Shown: one piece after another, positions 34,231 to 43,716 of the stretch
Layout: each line of letters starts with the position of its first letter
Position numbering within the stretch: position 1 is the first letter of the stretch
Assembly: GCA_025963715.1 (NCBI GenBank)
Contig: JAOQAG010000038.1
Location: 62,001-126,000, forward strand
Source: Bacteroidota bacterium
GTDB taxonomy: Bacteria > Bacteroidota > Bacteroidia > 2-12-FULL-35-15
Reading direction: 5' to 3'
Length of the DNA stretch: 64,000 nucleotides
The notes under the pieces: model-generated
What the model was told of the DNA's origin: nothing
Seen by the model: only the letters and a program-made list of their open reading frames with translations
Database searches by the model: none
Translations under genes and position numbers: made by a program

Positions 34231-37200
34231 ATGAATAAACAATTACGGTTTATTATTTTCCTTTTGTTTGTGATCGGGATGGGCATCCACTCATCCACTG
34301 CCCAAACGACTTTTGGGTCGGAGGAAGAATTAAAGCAGCAGGCAACCAGGCTTTTCGATGATGATGAGTTTGAAGAAGCATATCCACTTTATTCCCAGCT
34401 GGTAAGTCTTTATCCCAAAGATGCCAATTACAATTACCGCCTTGGTGTGTGTATGCTGTATGCCAGCGACGACAAGGAAAAACCAATCCCATTTTTAGAA
34501 TTTGCCGCCAAAAATTCACAGGTGGATAAAGAAGTATTTTTTTACCTCGCAAAGGCATATCACCTGAATTACCGCTTTGATGATGCCATTAAAGAATACC
34601 TCGAATATGAAAAAGCAGCATCGTCAGCGAAAGCGGAAAAGCTGCAGGTGGACCGGCAGATAGAGATGTGCCGCAATGGAAAAAAATTGTTACGCAACAT
34701 TACCGATTTAGTAGTCCTCGATAAAAAAGAATTGAGCCGCGCCGATTTTTACCGCGCGTACGATATTTCGGATATTGGCGGAAAGCTGTTGGCAAAGCCG
34801 GATGAAGACGCGTTTAAAACGTCGCTGGACAAAAAGAAAAAAGAAAAATCCATTATTTATTTATCCAATAACAACAATCAGGTTTATTTTTCGAGCTATG
34901 GCGATGATCCTTCGCATGGAAAGGATATTTACATTATCCGGAAGCTGCCGAACGGCGAATGGAGCAAGCCGCAAACACTGGGTTATCCTGTAAATACAGA
35001 GTATGACGAGGATTATCCCTTTTTACATCCCAACGGAAAAGTATTGTATTTCTGCTCCAAAGGCCACAATTCCATGGGAGGTTATGATATTTTTAAAACC
35101 ACGCTCAACGAGGAAACCAATACCTGGAACAAGCCCGTAAACCTTGATTTTCCTATTAATACGCCGGATGATGATATTTTGTATGTGACCAATGAAGATG
35201 AGAAAGAAGCATTTTTCTCGTCGGCCCGCGCCAGCAAAACCGGTAAAACAGAAGTGTATCATATTAACGTGGAACGCAAACCGATAGACGTTGCTATAAT
35301 CAAAGGCGCTGTGATCCGCAACCGCGAGAGCCAGGCGATCGATGTGAAGATCACGGTAAAAGACCTTGCGGATAATGTGATCCTGGGAATTTATAATTCG
35401 AAAGCGGAAACGGGCGGTTACCTGATCAATTTACCGAACGGCGGAAAATTTATGTACACTGTGGAAGCGACCGGTTTTAGTACACAATCCGATGTGGTGA
35501 TCCTGCCAACGCAATACGAGTTCAAGCCATTAAAACAGGAAATTACTTATGAACTGGGAACCGATAAGCTGATCATTAAAAACATGTTTGACGAACCGGT
35601 GGACGATCAGAGTTATTTGCAGGTGATCAGTTACCTGAAAGAAAAATCGAAGCTGGATGCCGGAATTAATAACGATGCCAATCAGCCGCTTGCCGCGAAA
35701 ACTGTAACGAGTGATGATGCGACACAAAGCACCGGCACACCTTTCAGCACGGAAGACGGCATTTCAAAAACATCGACCAGGCCAGGTGATAATTCCACAA
35801 CGCCAACAGATGATAACACATCGAAAACCCCGGCGGATAAAACAGCTGTAGCGAAAACCAATGGTGCAAATAAAACCACTCCGCCAGCACAGTTGAGCAA
35901 CAACGACATTGTGAAAATTGCTTACGACGATGCGAAGGATGCGGAGAAAGAAGCCAAAGATCTGCAGGAGCAGGCCGACATTGCGCTGAACCTTGCCAAT
36001 GAAAAAAATGAACTGGCGCAGAACAAAACCAAGGAAGCCACACAGTTAATGGCGGATGCCAACAGCATGACCGACAATGTGAAAAAGCAAACGGTGATTG
36101 ATGAAGCTAACCAGGCGCGGGAAGAAGAGGCGGAGCTGAACCAGGAAACCGTTGCTGCATTTAACATTGCAAAAAAATTAGGATTAAAAGCTGCTTCGAA
36201 AGAAGAAGAAGCGGACTTGTCGATGCAATACGCGAAAGATCTGGAAGCCGCTGTAAAATCGAAAAATTCGACGGAGGCAATGGCGAAGCTCGAAGACCAG
36301 GAGAAAAAACTGGAAGCGCTGAGCGAGCAGAACGGGAATGCCGAACCGGATAATATCACTGCCGGTTTGAAAATGGATGCGACCAATAAAAAACGTGAGC
36401 TGGATAAAGTAACGCAGGCATCGGAAGATCTAAAACAGGAGATCAAAGACAATGAAACGCTGATAGCCCAGCTGCAATCGGATGCAGATAAAACAAAAAA
36501 GGATGATCTTAAAAAAGGATTGCTGGACCAGATCGCAGGATTAAAAGCCGATAACGAGCAAAGTCAAAAGGATTTAGAGCAGAATGAGCAGAAAGTGGCG
36601 CAGGTGCAAAAAGAATACAATGGTATTAATAACCAGATCGATTTGGTGAACAATGTGATCGATAAATCCAAAACAGGAACGAATGAAGCGGCTGCTGCCA
36701 GCGTTGCCACGATTGATAAAACAAAGCTGGAAGCACAGATCAATGAACTGAAAAGCAATACGGCTGCGGATGATGCGGTTTTGATAGCCAGTACAAAAAC
36801 AAATGGGAGCAGCACTGCTGCAAAAACAAATGATACAAAATCGGCGGATGCTGCCATTGCTGATAATACAAAAACAAACTCCGGCGATGCCGCTGATAAC
36901 AGCAAAAATAAATCTACGGATGCTTCCATGCCGGACAATACTAAAACGACTCCGGATAATGTAATAACACCTGCAGTTGATTACGCAAAACAATATGCGG
37001 ATCAGCTGGCTTCCGCAGATGGAATTACGAACGAACTGGAGCGCGAAAATAAAAAAGCGGAATTATACAAAAGCTGGTCGGCAGGGATCACGGATGAATT
37101 GACGCAGAAAAAACAAGCTGTAAAAACAGAAAAAGACAAAACGAAAAAGAAGGAATTAACGGATGCGATTGCTGTGCTTGAAAAAGAATTGAAAGAAAAA

Positions 37201-40200
37201 CAATCTGATGAAAAAACAGCGGTTGCGAGTGCAGAAAAATTAAAACAGGAGGCAACGATTGCGGCTGCAAAAACTACGGACGATGCTACCAAAACAACGG
37301 ATGCAACAAGCAACCCGGATAATTCTAAAACGACAAGCGACAATACCCAAACCGCTGATAATGCTACTGCCAATACGAATTCGGCGACGAAGCTTGCAGG
37401 TATTAATGAAAAATACCAGGGCCGTTTGGCAGATGCAAATGTGATCACCAATGAATTAGAAAAGGAAAATACCAAAACGGAAGTGTTTAAAGACTGGTCG
37501 GATGCGCTCAATGCACTTGTATTAAAACAAAAGCAGGAGCTGGCGGCAAGCACTGATCCGGAAGCAAAAGCAGCGCTTACAAAACAGATCAGTGACGCGC
37601 AAAAACAAGCGGAAGATAAGAGTACAATGGCATCGGCCAGCCAGGAACAGGTTGCGGTTTTGAAAAAACAACAAGGCATTGCGGCAGCTTCTACTGCTGA
37701 TAAAACTGCTCCGGATAATGCAACTAAAACAACGGATGCAGGAACGAATACCACTACTGATAATGCTTCTAAAACAAGCGATGCTGTAAAAACGAATCCG
37801 GATAATAGTGCTACAACGGATGTCCAAAAACTGGACAATGCCATCGCGGAAGCAGATAAAGCAACAACGGAGCGTGAAAAAGAAACGAAAAAACAACAGG
37901 CATACACGGATTATATTGCAGCAGAAAATGTGCAATTGCAGGAGAAACAATCGGCTTTAAAAACAGAAAAAGATAAAACAAAGAAAAAAGAACTGACGCA
38001 GGATATTGCCGCGATCCAGCAGGAGATCAAACAAAAACAAACGGTACTGGATGACACCAGTGCAAAAGTAAAAGTGCTGAATGAGCAGGCGGCGATTGCT
38101 GCAGATAATACAACGGATGCAACAACAGACAACACCAAATCAGATCCGGCAGCGGTTGCTGTAAATTATACCAACCCGGTTGCTGCCGATGAATCGAAGA
38201 AAGCAGCGGCAGCGCAAAAAGAATCGGATGATCTGAATGCAAAAGCAAACGACCTGAAAACAGAAGCGGGAACAAAAACAAAACAATCGGAAAAGGACGC
38301 GTTATATACACAAGCAGCTGATCTGGAAAAACAGGCGGATGACAAAAAAATAAAAGCAACACAGTTATCAAGCAGTGCCAACATGACGGAATACAATGCA
38401 AATAAAAATGCATTGGAACAATATGCTGCAGCATCTACCGGCAATAAATCGGATGAAGTGTCGATGGCCGAGATGATGAAAGATGAGTCGAAAATTTATT
38501 TTGACAAAGCGCAGAAATCAAATGAGCTGGCAGCGACTGTTTCGTCGGATGAAGACAAGCTGGCCGCGCTGGAAGATGCAAATGCGAATGAAAAAATTGC
38601 GCTGGAAAAACAACAAAAAGCAACGGAATTGTACAAAAAGAACAATCCGGGCTTTGTTGTAAAAGCTGCGGATGTGGCGATTAATGAGACTAAGTCGACA
38701 AACAATACTACTCCGCCGGACAATACAAAAACAAAATCAGCCGATGCAACTACCGCAGCAGATAATACCGCAGCAAAAACAACTGATGTGGCAGTAAATA
38801 ATAAAACAAAGTCAACTCCTGACAACGCATCAACGCCGGATAATGCAACAACAAAATCTACAGACGCAGCAACGAATGCAGCTGATAATACGGCTGTAAA
38901 AACAACCGATGCAGCGGTAACTGAAACCAAATCGACGCCGGATAATACGGCAAGTACAGCGGATAATACAAAAACAACAGATGCAGGTACCAATTCTGTA
39001 GATAACACAACTGTGAGCCTTGGCAGCATCAATGAAACGTATCAGAATAAATTAACGGAAGCAAACGCGATCACAAATGAGCTGGATCGTGAAAATGCGA
39101 AAATAAAAGTGTTTAATGAATGGGCAGCGGCGATCAATACGGTTATTGAAAAACAAAAACAGGAAATGGCTGCCAGCAATGATCCTGAATTAAAAGCGTT
39201 GCTTGCGAAAAAAATAAGTGATACACAAAAATTATCGGAAGATAAAAATACCATGGCTGCAGCAAGCCAGGAGCAGGCAACGGCGTTGAAAAAACAACAG
39301 GGAATTGCTGATAATTCATCTGCTAAAACCACGGATGATAATGCAAGTACAAAATCTGCGGATGCAACAAAAACAAGTGATGGCGGCGATAATACAACAG
39401 CAAAATCGGTTGATGCGGCTACCAGTACGGCGGACAATACCGCAGCAAAAACAACGGATGTTGCGACTAACGAAACAAAATCCAATCCGGATAATTCCAC
39501 TACACCGGATAATACAAAAACGAAATCAACGGATACATCTGTAAAAACTGCTGATAATACGGCTGCAAAAACAACAGATGTTGCGACCAACGAAACAAAA
39601 TCGACTCCGGATAATACCACCACGCCTGATCATACAAAAACAAAATCAGCAGATGCAGCTACTAATACTGCGGATAATACAAATGCTGCAACAAAAACAA
39701 CTGATGCAGCAGCTACAAAATCCAATCCGGGTAATGTACAAACAACTGTTGGAACAAAAACGGTGTTAGCGCCGACTGAAAAATTTGAACGCACATCGCA
39801 ACCGGCTTATTCGGCATCGAAACCAATTCCTGTAAATGAAAAATTACCGGAAGGTTTGGTGTTTAAAGTACAGATCGGTGCATTCCGTAACCCGATCTCG
39901 CCGGAACAATTTTCGGGAATGAAACCGATCACTGCTGAAACTACATCACAAGGCTTTACGCGATATACGGCAGGTTTGTTTACCAAATTCGCTACAGCGG
40001 ATAATGTAAAAACTGAGATCAGGGGATTGGGATACAAAGATGCATTTGTGGTTGCATTTTTAAATGGCAAGCGCGTTTCCATTTCGGAAGCCTTGAGTAT
40101 GTCGGGCGAAACAGGCGCCGCTGTTGCAACTGGAAACACCACAACACCGGCAGAAAACAAAACTGCTGATGCAACCAAAACGACAGATGCCGCTACCAAT

Positions 40201-41160
40201 ACAGCCGCACAAACGACACCTGTAAAAGCTGCGGTGAATGCTGCGGATATTGCTCCGGCCGAAAATGTAACAGTGGTAAGCGGGTTGTTTTACACCGTAC
40301 AGGTGGGGGTGTATTCGCAACCGATCACATCGGCGAAATTGCATAACATTCAACCGCTGTACACCGAGAAAACGCCGAATGGTTACATCCGTTACAACAC
40401 GGGTATTTACAACAATATGGCGCGTGCAAACGAAGCAAAAAATATTGCAGTGGGGGCAGGAGTGAAGGATGCATTTGTAACAGCCTACTATCAGGGCAAA
40501 CGCATTTCGCTGGTTGAAGCAACCACATTGGAAACACAGGGAAGCGGTGTGTTTTCGACCGCGCCGGGAATTAATAACCTGCCAACAGTGAATGGTGCAA
40601 CAAAACAACCGGCTACTCCAGCGCCTGTAAATACGCCTGCACCGGTAGTGAATACAGCAAAAGAAACGACCGCGAAACCAAAACCTGTTCCGGTTAAAAG
40701 CACAACGCCACCGGTAACCACACCGGAGCCGGAAATAAAAAATAATGATCAGCCGGTAAAAGCAACAACAGCCGAAACTCCTGCAACAACAGAGAAAACG
40801 CCGGTAACTACACCGGAAAAAACACCACCGGTAAATACGGAATTAAAAAATACGGTGACCAAAAATAATCCGATGCAGGTAGATCCGGGTGTGGTTTTTA
40901 AAGTACAGATCGGTGCTTTTAAAGATGAGGTTCCCCTGGAGATTGCGAACCAATTTTTAAAAATTGCGAATAAAGGAATAAAGAATTACACGGATGAGAA
41001 CGGGCTGACGATCTACACGGTTGGTAATTTTAAAACGTATGAAGAAGCGAGCCAGCTACGCACCGAAATTGCAGCCATTGTGAAGGATGCATTTATTGTA
41101 GCATACAGCGATGGTAAAAAAATAAGCATCGACGAAGCAAAATCATTATTAAATAAATAA
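34231..41160 (+). CDS. Giant TPR / beta-propeller / coiled-coil / triple-SPOR envelope protein
   Basis: 2309 residues from the ATG at 34231 (signal peptide MNKQLRFIIFLLFVIGMG... ending STAQ). Layout: TPR-like helices (~30-150); a WD40/PD40-type propeller (~190-370: VYFSSYGDDPSHGKDIYI, LYFCSKGHNSMGGYDIFK); a carboxypeptidase-regulatory-like segment (~375-455); about 1400 residues of Thr/Asn/Lys/Asp-rich linkers alternating with long helical modules; then three SPOR domains (~1873-1955, ~2016-2095, ~2221-2309), each with VFKVQIGAF-like start and KDAFVVAFLNGKRVS-like end. SPOR domains bind denuded peptidoglycan, so it probably links septal or sidewall peptidoglycan to another envelope structure. 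The N-terminus is a paralog of the protein at 1357-3375. clpS follows 5 bases later. Confidence 0.8.
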   Translation: MNKQLRFIIFLLFVIGMGIHSSTAQTTFGSEEELKQQATRLFDDDEFEEAYPLYSQLVSLYPKDANYNYRLGVCMLYASDDKEKPIPFLEFAAKNSQVDKEVFFYLAKAYHLNYRFDDAIKEYLEYEKAASSAKAEKLQVDRQIEMCRNGKKLLRNITDLVVLDKKELSRADFYRAYDISDIGGKLLAKPDEDAFKTSLDKKKKEKSIIYLSNNNNQVYFSSYGDDPSHGKDIYIIRKLPNGEWSKPQTLGYPVNTEYDEDYPFLHPNGKVLYFCSKGHNSMGGYDIFKTTLNEETNTWNKPVNLDFPINTPDDDILYVTNEDEKEAFFSSARASKTGKTEVYHINVERKPIDVAIIKGAVIRNRESQAIDVKITVKDLADNVILGIYNSKAETGGYLINLPNGGKFMYTVEATGFSTQSDVVILPTQYEFKPLKQEITYELGTDKLIIKNMFDEPVDDQSYLQVISYLKEKSKLDAGINNDANQPLAAKTVTSDDATQSTGTPFSTEDGISKTSTRPGDNSTTPTDDNTSKTPADKTAVAKTNGANKTTPPAQLSNNDIVKIAYDDAKDAEKEAKDLQEQADIALNLANEKNELAQNKTKEATQLMADANSMTDNVKKQTVIDEANQAREEEAELNQETVAAFNIAKKLGLKAASKEEEADLSMQYAKDLEAAVKSKNSTEAMAKLEDQEKKLEALSEQNGNAEPDNITAGLKMDATNKKRELDKVTQASEDLKQEIKDNETLIAQLQSDADKTKKDDLKKGLLDQIAGLKADNEQSQKDLEQNEQKVAQVQKEYNGINNQIDLVNNVIDKSKTGTNEAAAASVATIDKTKLEAQINELKSNTAADDAVLIASTKTNGSSTAAKTNDTKSADAAIADNTKTNSGDAADNSKNKSTDASMPDNTKTTPDNVITPAVDYAKQYADQLASADGITNELERENKKAELYKSWSAGITDELTQKKQAVKTEKDKTKKKELTDAIAVLEKELKEKQSDEKTAVASAEKLKQEATIAAAKTTDDATKTTDATSNPDNSKTTSDNTQTADNATANTNSATKLAGINEKYQGRLADANVITNELEKENTKTEVFKDWSDALNALVLKQKQELAASTDPEAKAALTKQISDAQKQAEDKSTMASASQEQVAVLKKQQGIAAASTADKTAPDNATKTTDAGTNTTTDNASKTSDAVKTNPDNSATTDVQKLDNAIAEADKATTEREKETKKQQAYTDYIAAENVQLQEKQSALKTEKDKTKKKELTQDIAAIQQEIKQKQTVLDDTSAKVKVLNEQAAIAADNTTDATTDNTKSDPAAVAVNYTNPVAADESKKAAAAQKESDDLNAKANDLKTEAGTKTKQSEKDALYTQAADLEKQADDKKIKATQLSSSANMTEYNANKNALEQYAAASTGNKSDEVSMAEMMKDESKIYFDKAQKSNELAATVSSDEDKLAALEDANANEKIALEKQQKATELYKKNNPGFVVKAADVAINETKSTNNTTPPDNTKTKSADATTAADNTAAKTTDVAVNNKTKSTPDNASTPDNATTKSTDAATNAADNTAVKTTDAAVTETKSTPDNTASTADNTKTTDAGTNSVDNTTVSLGSINETYQNKLTEANAITNELDRENAKIKVFNEWAAAINTVIEKQKQEMAASNDPELKALLAKKISDTQKLSEDKNTMAAASQEQATALKKQQGIADNSSAKTTDDNASTKSADATKTSDGGDNTTAKSVDAATSTADNTAAKTTDVATNETKSNPDNSTTPDNTKTKSTDTSVKTADNTAAKTTDVATNETKSTPDNTTTPDHTKTKSADAATNTADNTNAATKTTDAAATKSNPGNVQTTVGTKTVLAPTEKFERTSQPAYSASKPIPVNEKLPEGLVFKVQIGAFRNPISPEQFSGMKPITAETTSQGFTRYTAGLFTKFATADNVKTEIRGLGYKDAFVVAFLNGKRVSISEALSMSGETGAAVATGNTTTPAENKTADATKTTDAATNTAAQTTPVKAAVNAADIAPAENVTVVSGLFYTVQVGVYSQPITSAKLHNIQPLYTEKTPNGYIRYNTGIYNNMARANEAKNIAVGAGVKDAFVTAYYQGKRISLVEATTLETQGSGVFSTAPGINNLPTVNGATKQPATPAPVNTPAPVVNTAKETTAKPKPVPVKSTTPPVTTPEPEIKNNDQPVKATTAETPATTEKTPVTTPEKTPPVNTELKNTVTKNNPMQVDPGVVFKVQIGAFKDEVPLEIANQFLKIANKGIKNYTDENGLTIYTVGNFKTYEEASQLRTEIAAIVKDAFIVAYSDGKKISIDEAKSLLNK
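36960..39310 (+). repeat. Repeated helical modules within the giant SPOR protein
   Basis: Four ~100-residue modules start at about 36985, 37390, 37820 and 39015. Three share YxxxLxxAxxITNELxRENxK then a W and a KQKQE(L/M)AAS..DPE.K.LL.K.IS segment; the module near 37820 is the most different. Linkers repeat DNTKTTPDN and KSTDAAT-like units. Confidence 0.75.
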
Positions 41161-41164
41161 GAAC

Positions 41165-41464
41165 ATGTTGGATTTTGACAAAACAGAACCTGGCCATGAA
41201 ACAGAATCGGATGTACTGTTGGCACCGGATGAAGTAACAATTGATCAGCAGCAGATCATTTTATACAACGATGATTTTAACACGTTTGAGCATGTGATCG
41301 AATCGTTGATAAAAGTGTGCAAGCACGATAAAGTGCAGGCAGAACAATGCACGTACCTGGTGCATTACAAAGGAAAATGTTCGGTAAAACGCGGCTCCTA
41401 CAAAGAGCTGGAACCAATGTGTACGGCTTTGCTGGAGCGCGGACTGACTGCAGAAATTGAATAA
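41165..41464 (+). CDS. clpS: ATP-dependent Clp protease adaptor
   Basis: 99 residues. ClpS hands N-degron substrates to ClpA/ClpC-type unfoldases. Marks: ILYNDDFNTFEHVIESLIKVC, which includes the NDDxxT pocket residues, and CSVKRGSYKELEPMCTALLERGLTAEIE. A ~25-residue acidic N-terminal tail (MLDFDKTEPGHETES) precedes the core as usual. It lies only 4 bases after the stop of the giant SPOR gene and is probably co-transcribed. No clpA/clpC is in the window. It ends one base before the stop of the opposing gene. Confidence 0.92.
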   Translation: MLDFDKTEPGHETESDVLLAPDEVTIDQQQIILYNDDFNTFEHVIESLIKVCKHDKVQAEQCTYLVHYKGKCSVKRGSYKELEPMCTALLERGLTAEIE

Positions 41465-41465
41465 A

Positions 41466-41993
41466 TTATTTTTTATCTGAGAAATTTATATCCGAAAAAT
41501 TCTCAAGTGTAACGATCAGATCATTTAGTAATACTACACGTTCGGAATTGATGCTTTTTTGTTTTTCTTTGATCTTTTTAATGGCGTCTGCAATGTGTGC
41601 TTCTTCAAACGGCCCTTCCATATTCTCAATTACCGTAATGGCTTCCAGTGATATTAAATAATCGTCCTGCAAAGCAAGCAATACAAAAAACGGTAAATAT
41701 TTACTGAAATTCATTTCCGATTCCCAACAAGCTGCTACTAAGATATGTTTGTTGTTTTCGGATTTTGGGCTGGCGATCGCCATTAATAGAAGCTCTGTTC
41801 CTTTTTCTTTTTTGAGTGTGATCAGCGTTTCTTCTTTCACCTCTTTATTCGCAGGATCCACCAATAAAGAGATCAGTGTGGAGATCTTGCTTTCGCTTAC
41901 TGCTGGTGCAGGTTCTCCGCCTTCGTTACCGATGATGGCGGTTGCGTATTCTTTTGAATCAAAATATTTTTTAATGTCGTCGTTATTTTCCAT
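41466..41993 (-). CDS. Small helical protein of unknown function
   Basis: 175 residues, all helical: STLISLLVDPANKEVKEETLITLKKEKGTELLLMAIA, NKHILVAACWESEMNFSKYLPFFVLLALQDDYLISLEAITVIENM and a C-terminal KKIKEKQKSINSERVVLLNDLIVTLENF. HEAT/ARM-like but not assigned. No signal or membrane helix. It is convergent with clpS with one base between stops. A TATATTTG -7 element lies at 42014-42021 with the same context as the pruA element (TACGTATATTTGCAAA). Confidence 0.6.
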   Translation of the reverse strand: MENNDDIKKYFDSKEYATAIIGNEGGEPAPAVSESKISTLISLLVDPANKEVKEETLITLKKEKGTELLLMAIASPKSENNKHILVAACWESEMNFSKYLPFFVLLALQDDYLISLEAITVIENMEGPFEEAHIADAIKKIKEKQKSINSERVVLLNDLIVTLENFSDINFSDKK

Positions 41994-42024
41994 GTGGTTG
42001 AAATTATTTTTTGCAAATATACGT

Positions 42025-42190
42025 ATCTACTAATTACGAATGAATACGAATATACTAATCTGGGTGCGGATAACGAACAAAAACGAATTGTACAGATAAC
42101 GCCCGCCTGAACGATTCGGGCAGGAACAGGAACGAATATTACGAATCTGTGATCTACTAAATACCAATTTTTACTAATATACCAATCTGG
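42025..42190. repeat. ATATACTAATCTG / CAGGAACAGGAACG repeat tract
   Basis: Inverse relative of 30441-30600: ACGAATATACTAATCTGGG, ACGCCCGCCTGAACGATTCG, GGCAGGAACAGGAACG, then ACTAAATACCAATTTTTACT. No gene seen. Confidence 0.6.
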
Positions 42191-42407
42191 ATATTTGCTG
42201 TGTGAAATTCGGAGTACAATTTCATTTTATTCTGTCATCCCGGGCTTGACCCGGATCCCATAAATATTTGTAGGATTATATTTATAGTTTTTAATTAACA
42301 GATCCCGGGTCAGGCCCGGGATGACATTAGAAAGGAAGATCTGTCTCTGTTTAGCGCACACAGCATCTGCGTAAAGCAAACCTTGAACCTTGAACTTTGA
42401 ACTTCTT
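42191..42407. repeat. Composite nested palindrome
   Basis: TATTTGCTGTGTGAAATTC opens it. Core 42233-42326 has CCCGGGCTTGACCCGG and CCCGGGTCAGGCCCGGG hairpins. CACACAGCATCTGCGTAAAG and AACCTTGAACCTTGAACTTT then run up to the stop of the EamA gene. Confidence 0.8.
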
Positions 42408-43379
42408 TTAAAGAAAATTACGGATCTCATCTCTCCAGATCAGCACAATAACACCGGTGATGGCTATTAATGCACCAATGACAGCTTTTAGCGTAATCTT
42501 TTCTTTATAAAAAAAATAAGCCAGCGGCAATGCAAAGATCGGCATGAGCGAGAAAATAGTTTGCGCTACGGAAGGTTTGTTGTGCATCAGTGAAATAGTG
42601 AGCATCGACAGGCTAACGCCGGTAACAGGCCCGAATATGGCACCTGCCAGCGTGTACATGTTTCCTTTGTTTTTATTTTGAATGACGGGTAAGGCAATTT
42701 CTTTGATCCTGCCCCTGATTGCAGTAATGATAAAAATCACAGTTGTGGCGCAGATCATCCGCAGCCAGGTTGCCTGGAAGAATGGAAGATTGGCACCATT
42801 CTCCTGGTACGTAAATCCTTTGTTGGCCAGTACAACGCCCACACCCTGGCAAATGGCAGCCAGCATTCCGTATAAAATTCCTTTCTCTTTGTTACCATGT
42901 TGTTCCAAATGTTTGATCTCTGATTTTGCGCTTTTACTTAATGTGAGCCAGATGACACCAAAAATAGTAATCGCGATGCCAATTAAGCCGATGTAATTGA
43001 TCCGTTCGCCGATCATGAAATAACCTGCAAATAAAGCAGATGCAGGAGCAAGGGTATTGAATACGCTGCTTACTCTTGGCCCGATGATGGCAAAGGATGT
43101 AAAGCTGAAATAATCGCCGAGCGCCAGGCCCACCACACCGGATAGGCCAAACCAAAGCCAGTGTTCGGGCAATGGCGATGTAAATAATTGTGTAAAGGAA
43201 ATTGGTACAAACAGAAGGGAAAGTATCGTTAAAAAAAAGACGGCTATTACCAACCGGAAATGGTTGACTTGATTGGGACCCAGTCTGCGTGCCGCTTCTG
43301 TAAAAGGAAAAATACCGATGCTCCACGAAAGTGTAGTGCCGAATGCTACTAGTTCACCGAGGTACGGAAAAGTGGACAT
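42408..43379 (-). CDS. EamA/DMT-family transporter
   Basis: 323 residues with ten predicted membrane helices in two halves, each an EamA unit (for example FGTTLSWSIGIFPFTEAARRLG and GMLAAICQGVGVVLANKGF). Members move small metabolites or drugs across the inner membrane; the substrate is not predictable. It stands alone between two composite repeats. The stop codon is within 10 bases of the AAGTTCAAAGTTC arm. Confidence 0.85.
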   Translation of the reverse strand: MSTFPYLGELVAFGTTLSWSIGIFPFTEAARRLGPNQVNHFRLVIAVFFLTILSLLFVPISFTQLFTSPLPEHWLWFGLSGVVGLALGDYFSFTSFAIIGPRVSSVFNTLAPASALFAGYFMIGERINYIGLIGIAITIFGVIWLTLSKSAKSEIKHLEQHGNKEKGILYGMLAAICQGVGVVLANKGFTYQENGANLPFFQATWLRMICATTVIFIITAIRGRIKEIALPVIQNKNKGNMYTLAGAIFGPVTGVSLSMLTISLMHNKPSVAQTIFSLMPIFALPLAYFFYKEKITLKAVIGALIAITGVIVLIWRDEIRNFL

Positions 43380-43387
43380 GTTTTTTT

Positions 43388-43716
43388 AGTTCAAAGTTTA
43401 AAGTTCAAAAGTTTAAAGTTTGCTACGCGCAGATGCTGGATGTTATTTACTAAATACTAATCCCCGCACGTGCGGGACTAATATACCAATCTGTGTGATG
43501 CTGGATGTTTATTTATAATAAAATCATTAAAAAAAATGTCATCCCGTGCCTGACACGGGATCTCATAAATGTTTGCAGGATATTGATTATCGTTTCTAAT
43601 AGACAGATCCCGGGTCAAGCCCGGGATGACAGTGTGAGTTGAGATTTGATGTCCCAATTTATCATACAGCATCTGCACGTAGCAAACTTTGAACTTTTGA
43701 ACTTTAAACTTTGAAC
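43388..43716. repeat. Full composite nested palindrome with long inverted arms
   Basis: Left outer arm 43388-43440 (AGTTCAAAGTTTAAAGTTC, then GCTACGCGCAGATGCTGG) and right outer arm 43668-43716 (CAGCATCTGCACGTAGCAAA, then AACTTTGAAC units) are inverse copies. Core 43537-43631 has CCCGTGCCTGACACGGG and CCCGGGTCAAGCCCGGG hairpins. Fills the whole gap between two genes. Confidence 0.88.

Noticed and set aside
36564-39623. Several long minus-strand ORFs (up to 301 codons), Val/Ser/Ala-rich
   Set aside because: Antisense of the Thr/Asn/Lys repeats of the giant SPOR gene, which has signal peptide and domains in the plus frame.
3376-43716. CRISPR array
   Set aside because: The palindromic repeats are far apart, single or paired, with a conserved spacer; no regularly spaced unique spacers and no cas genes.
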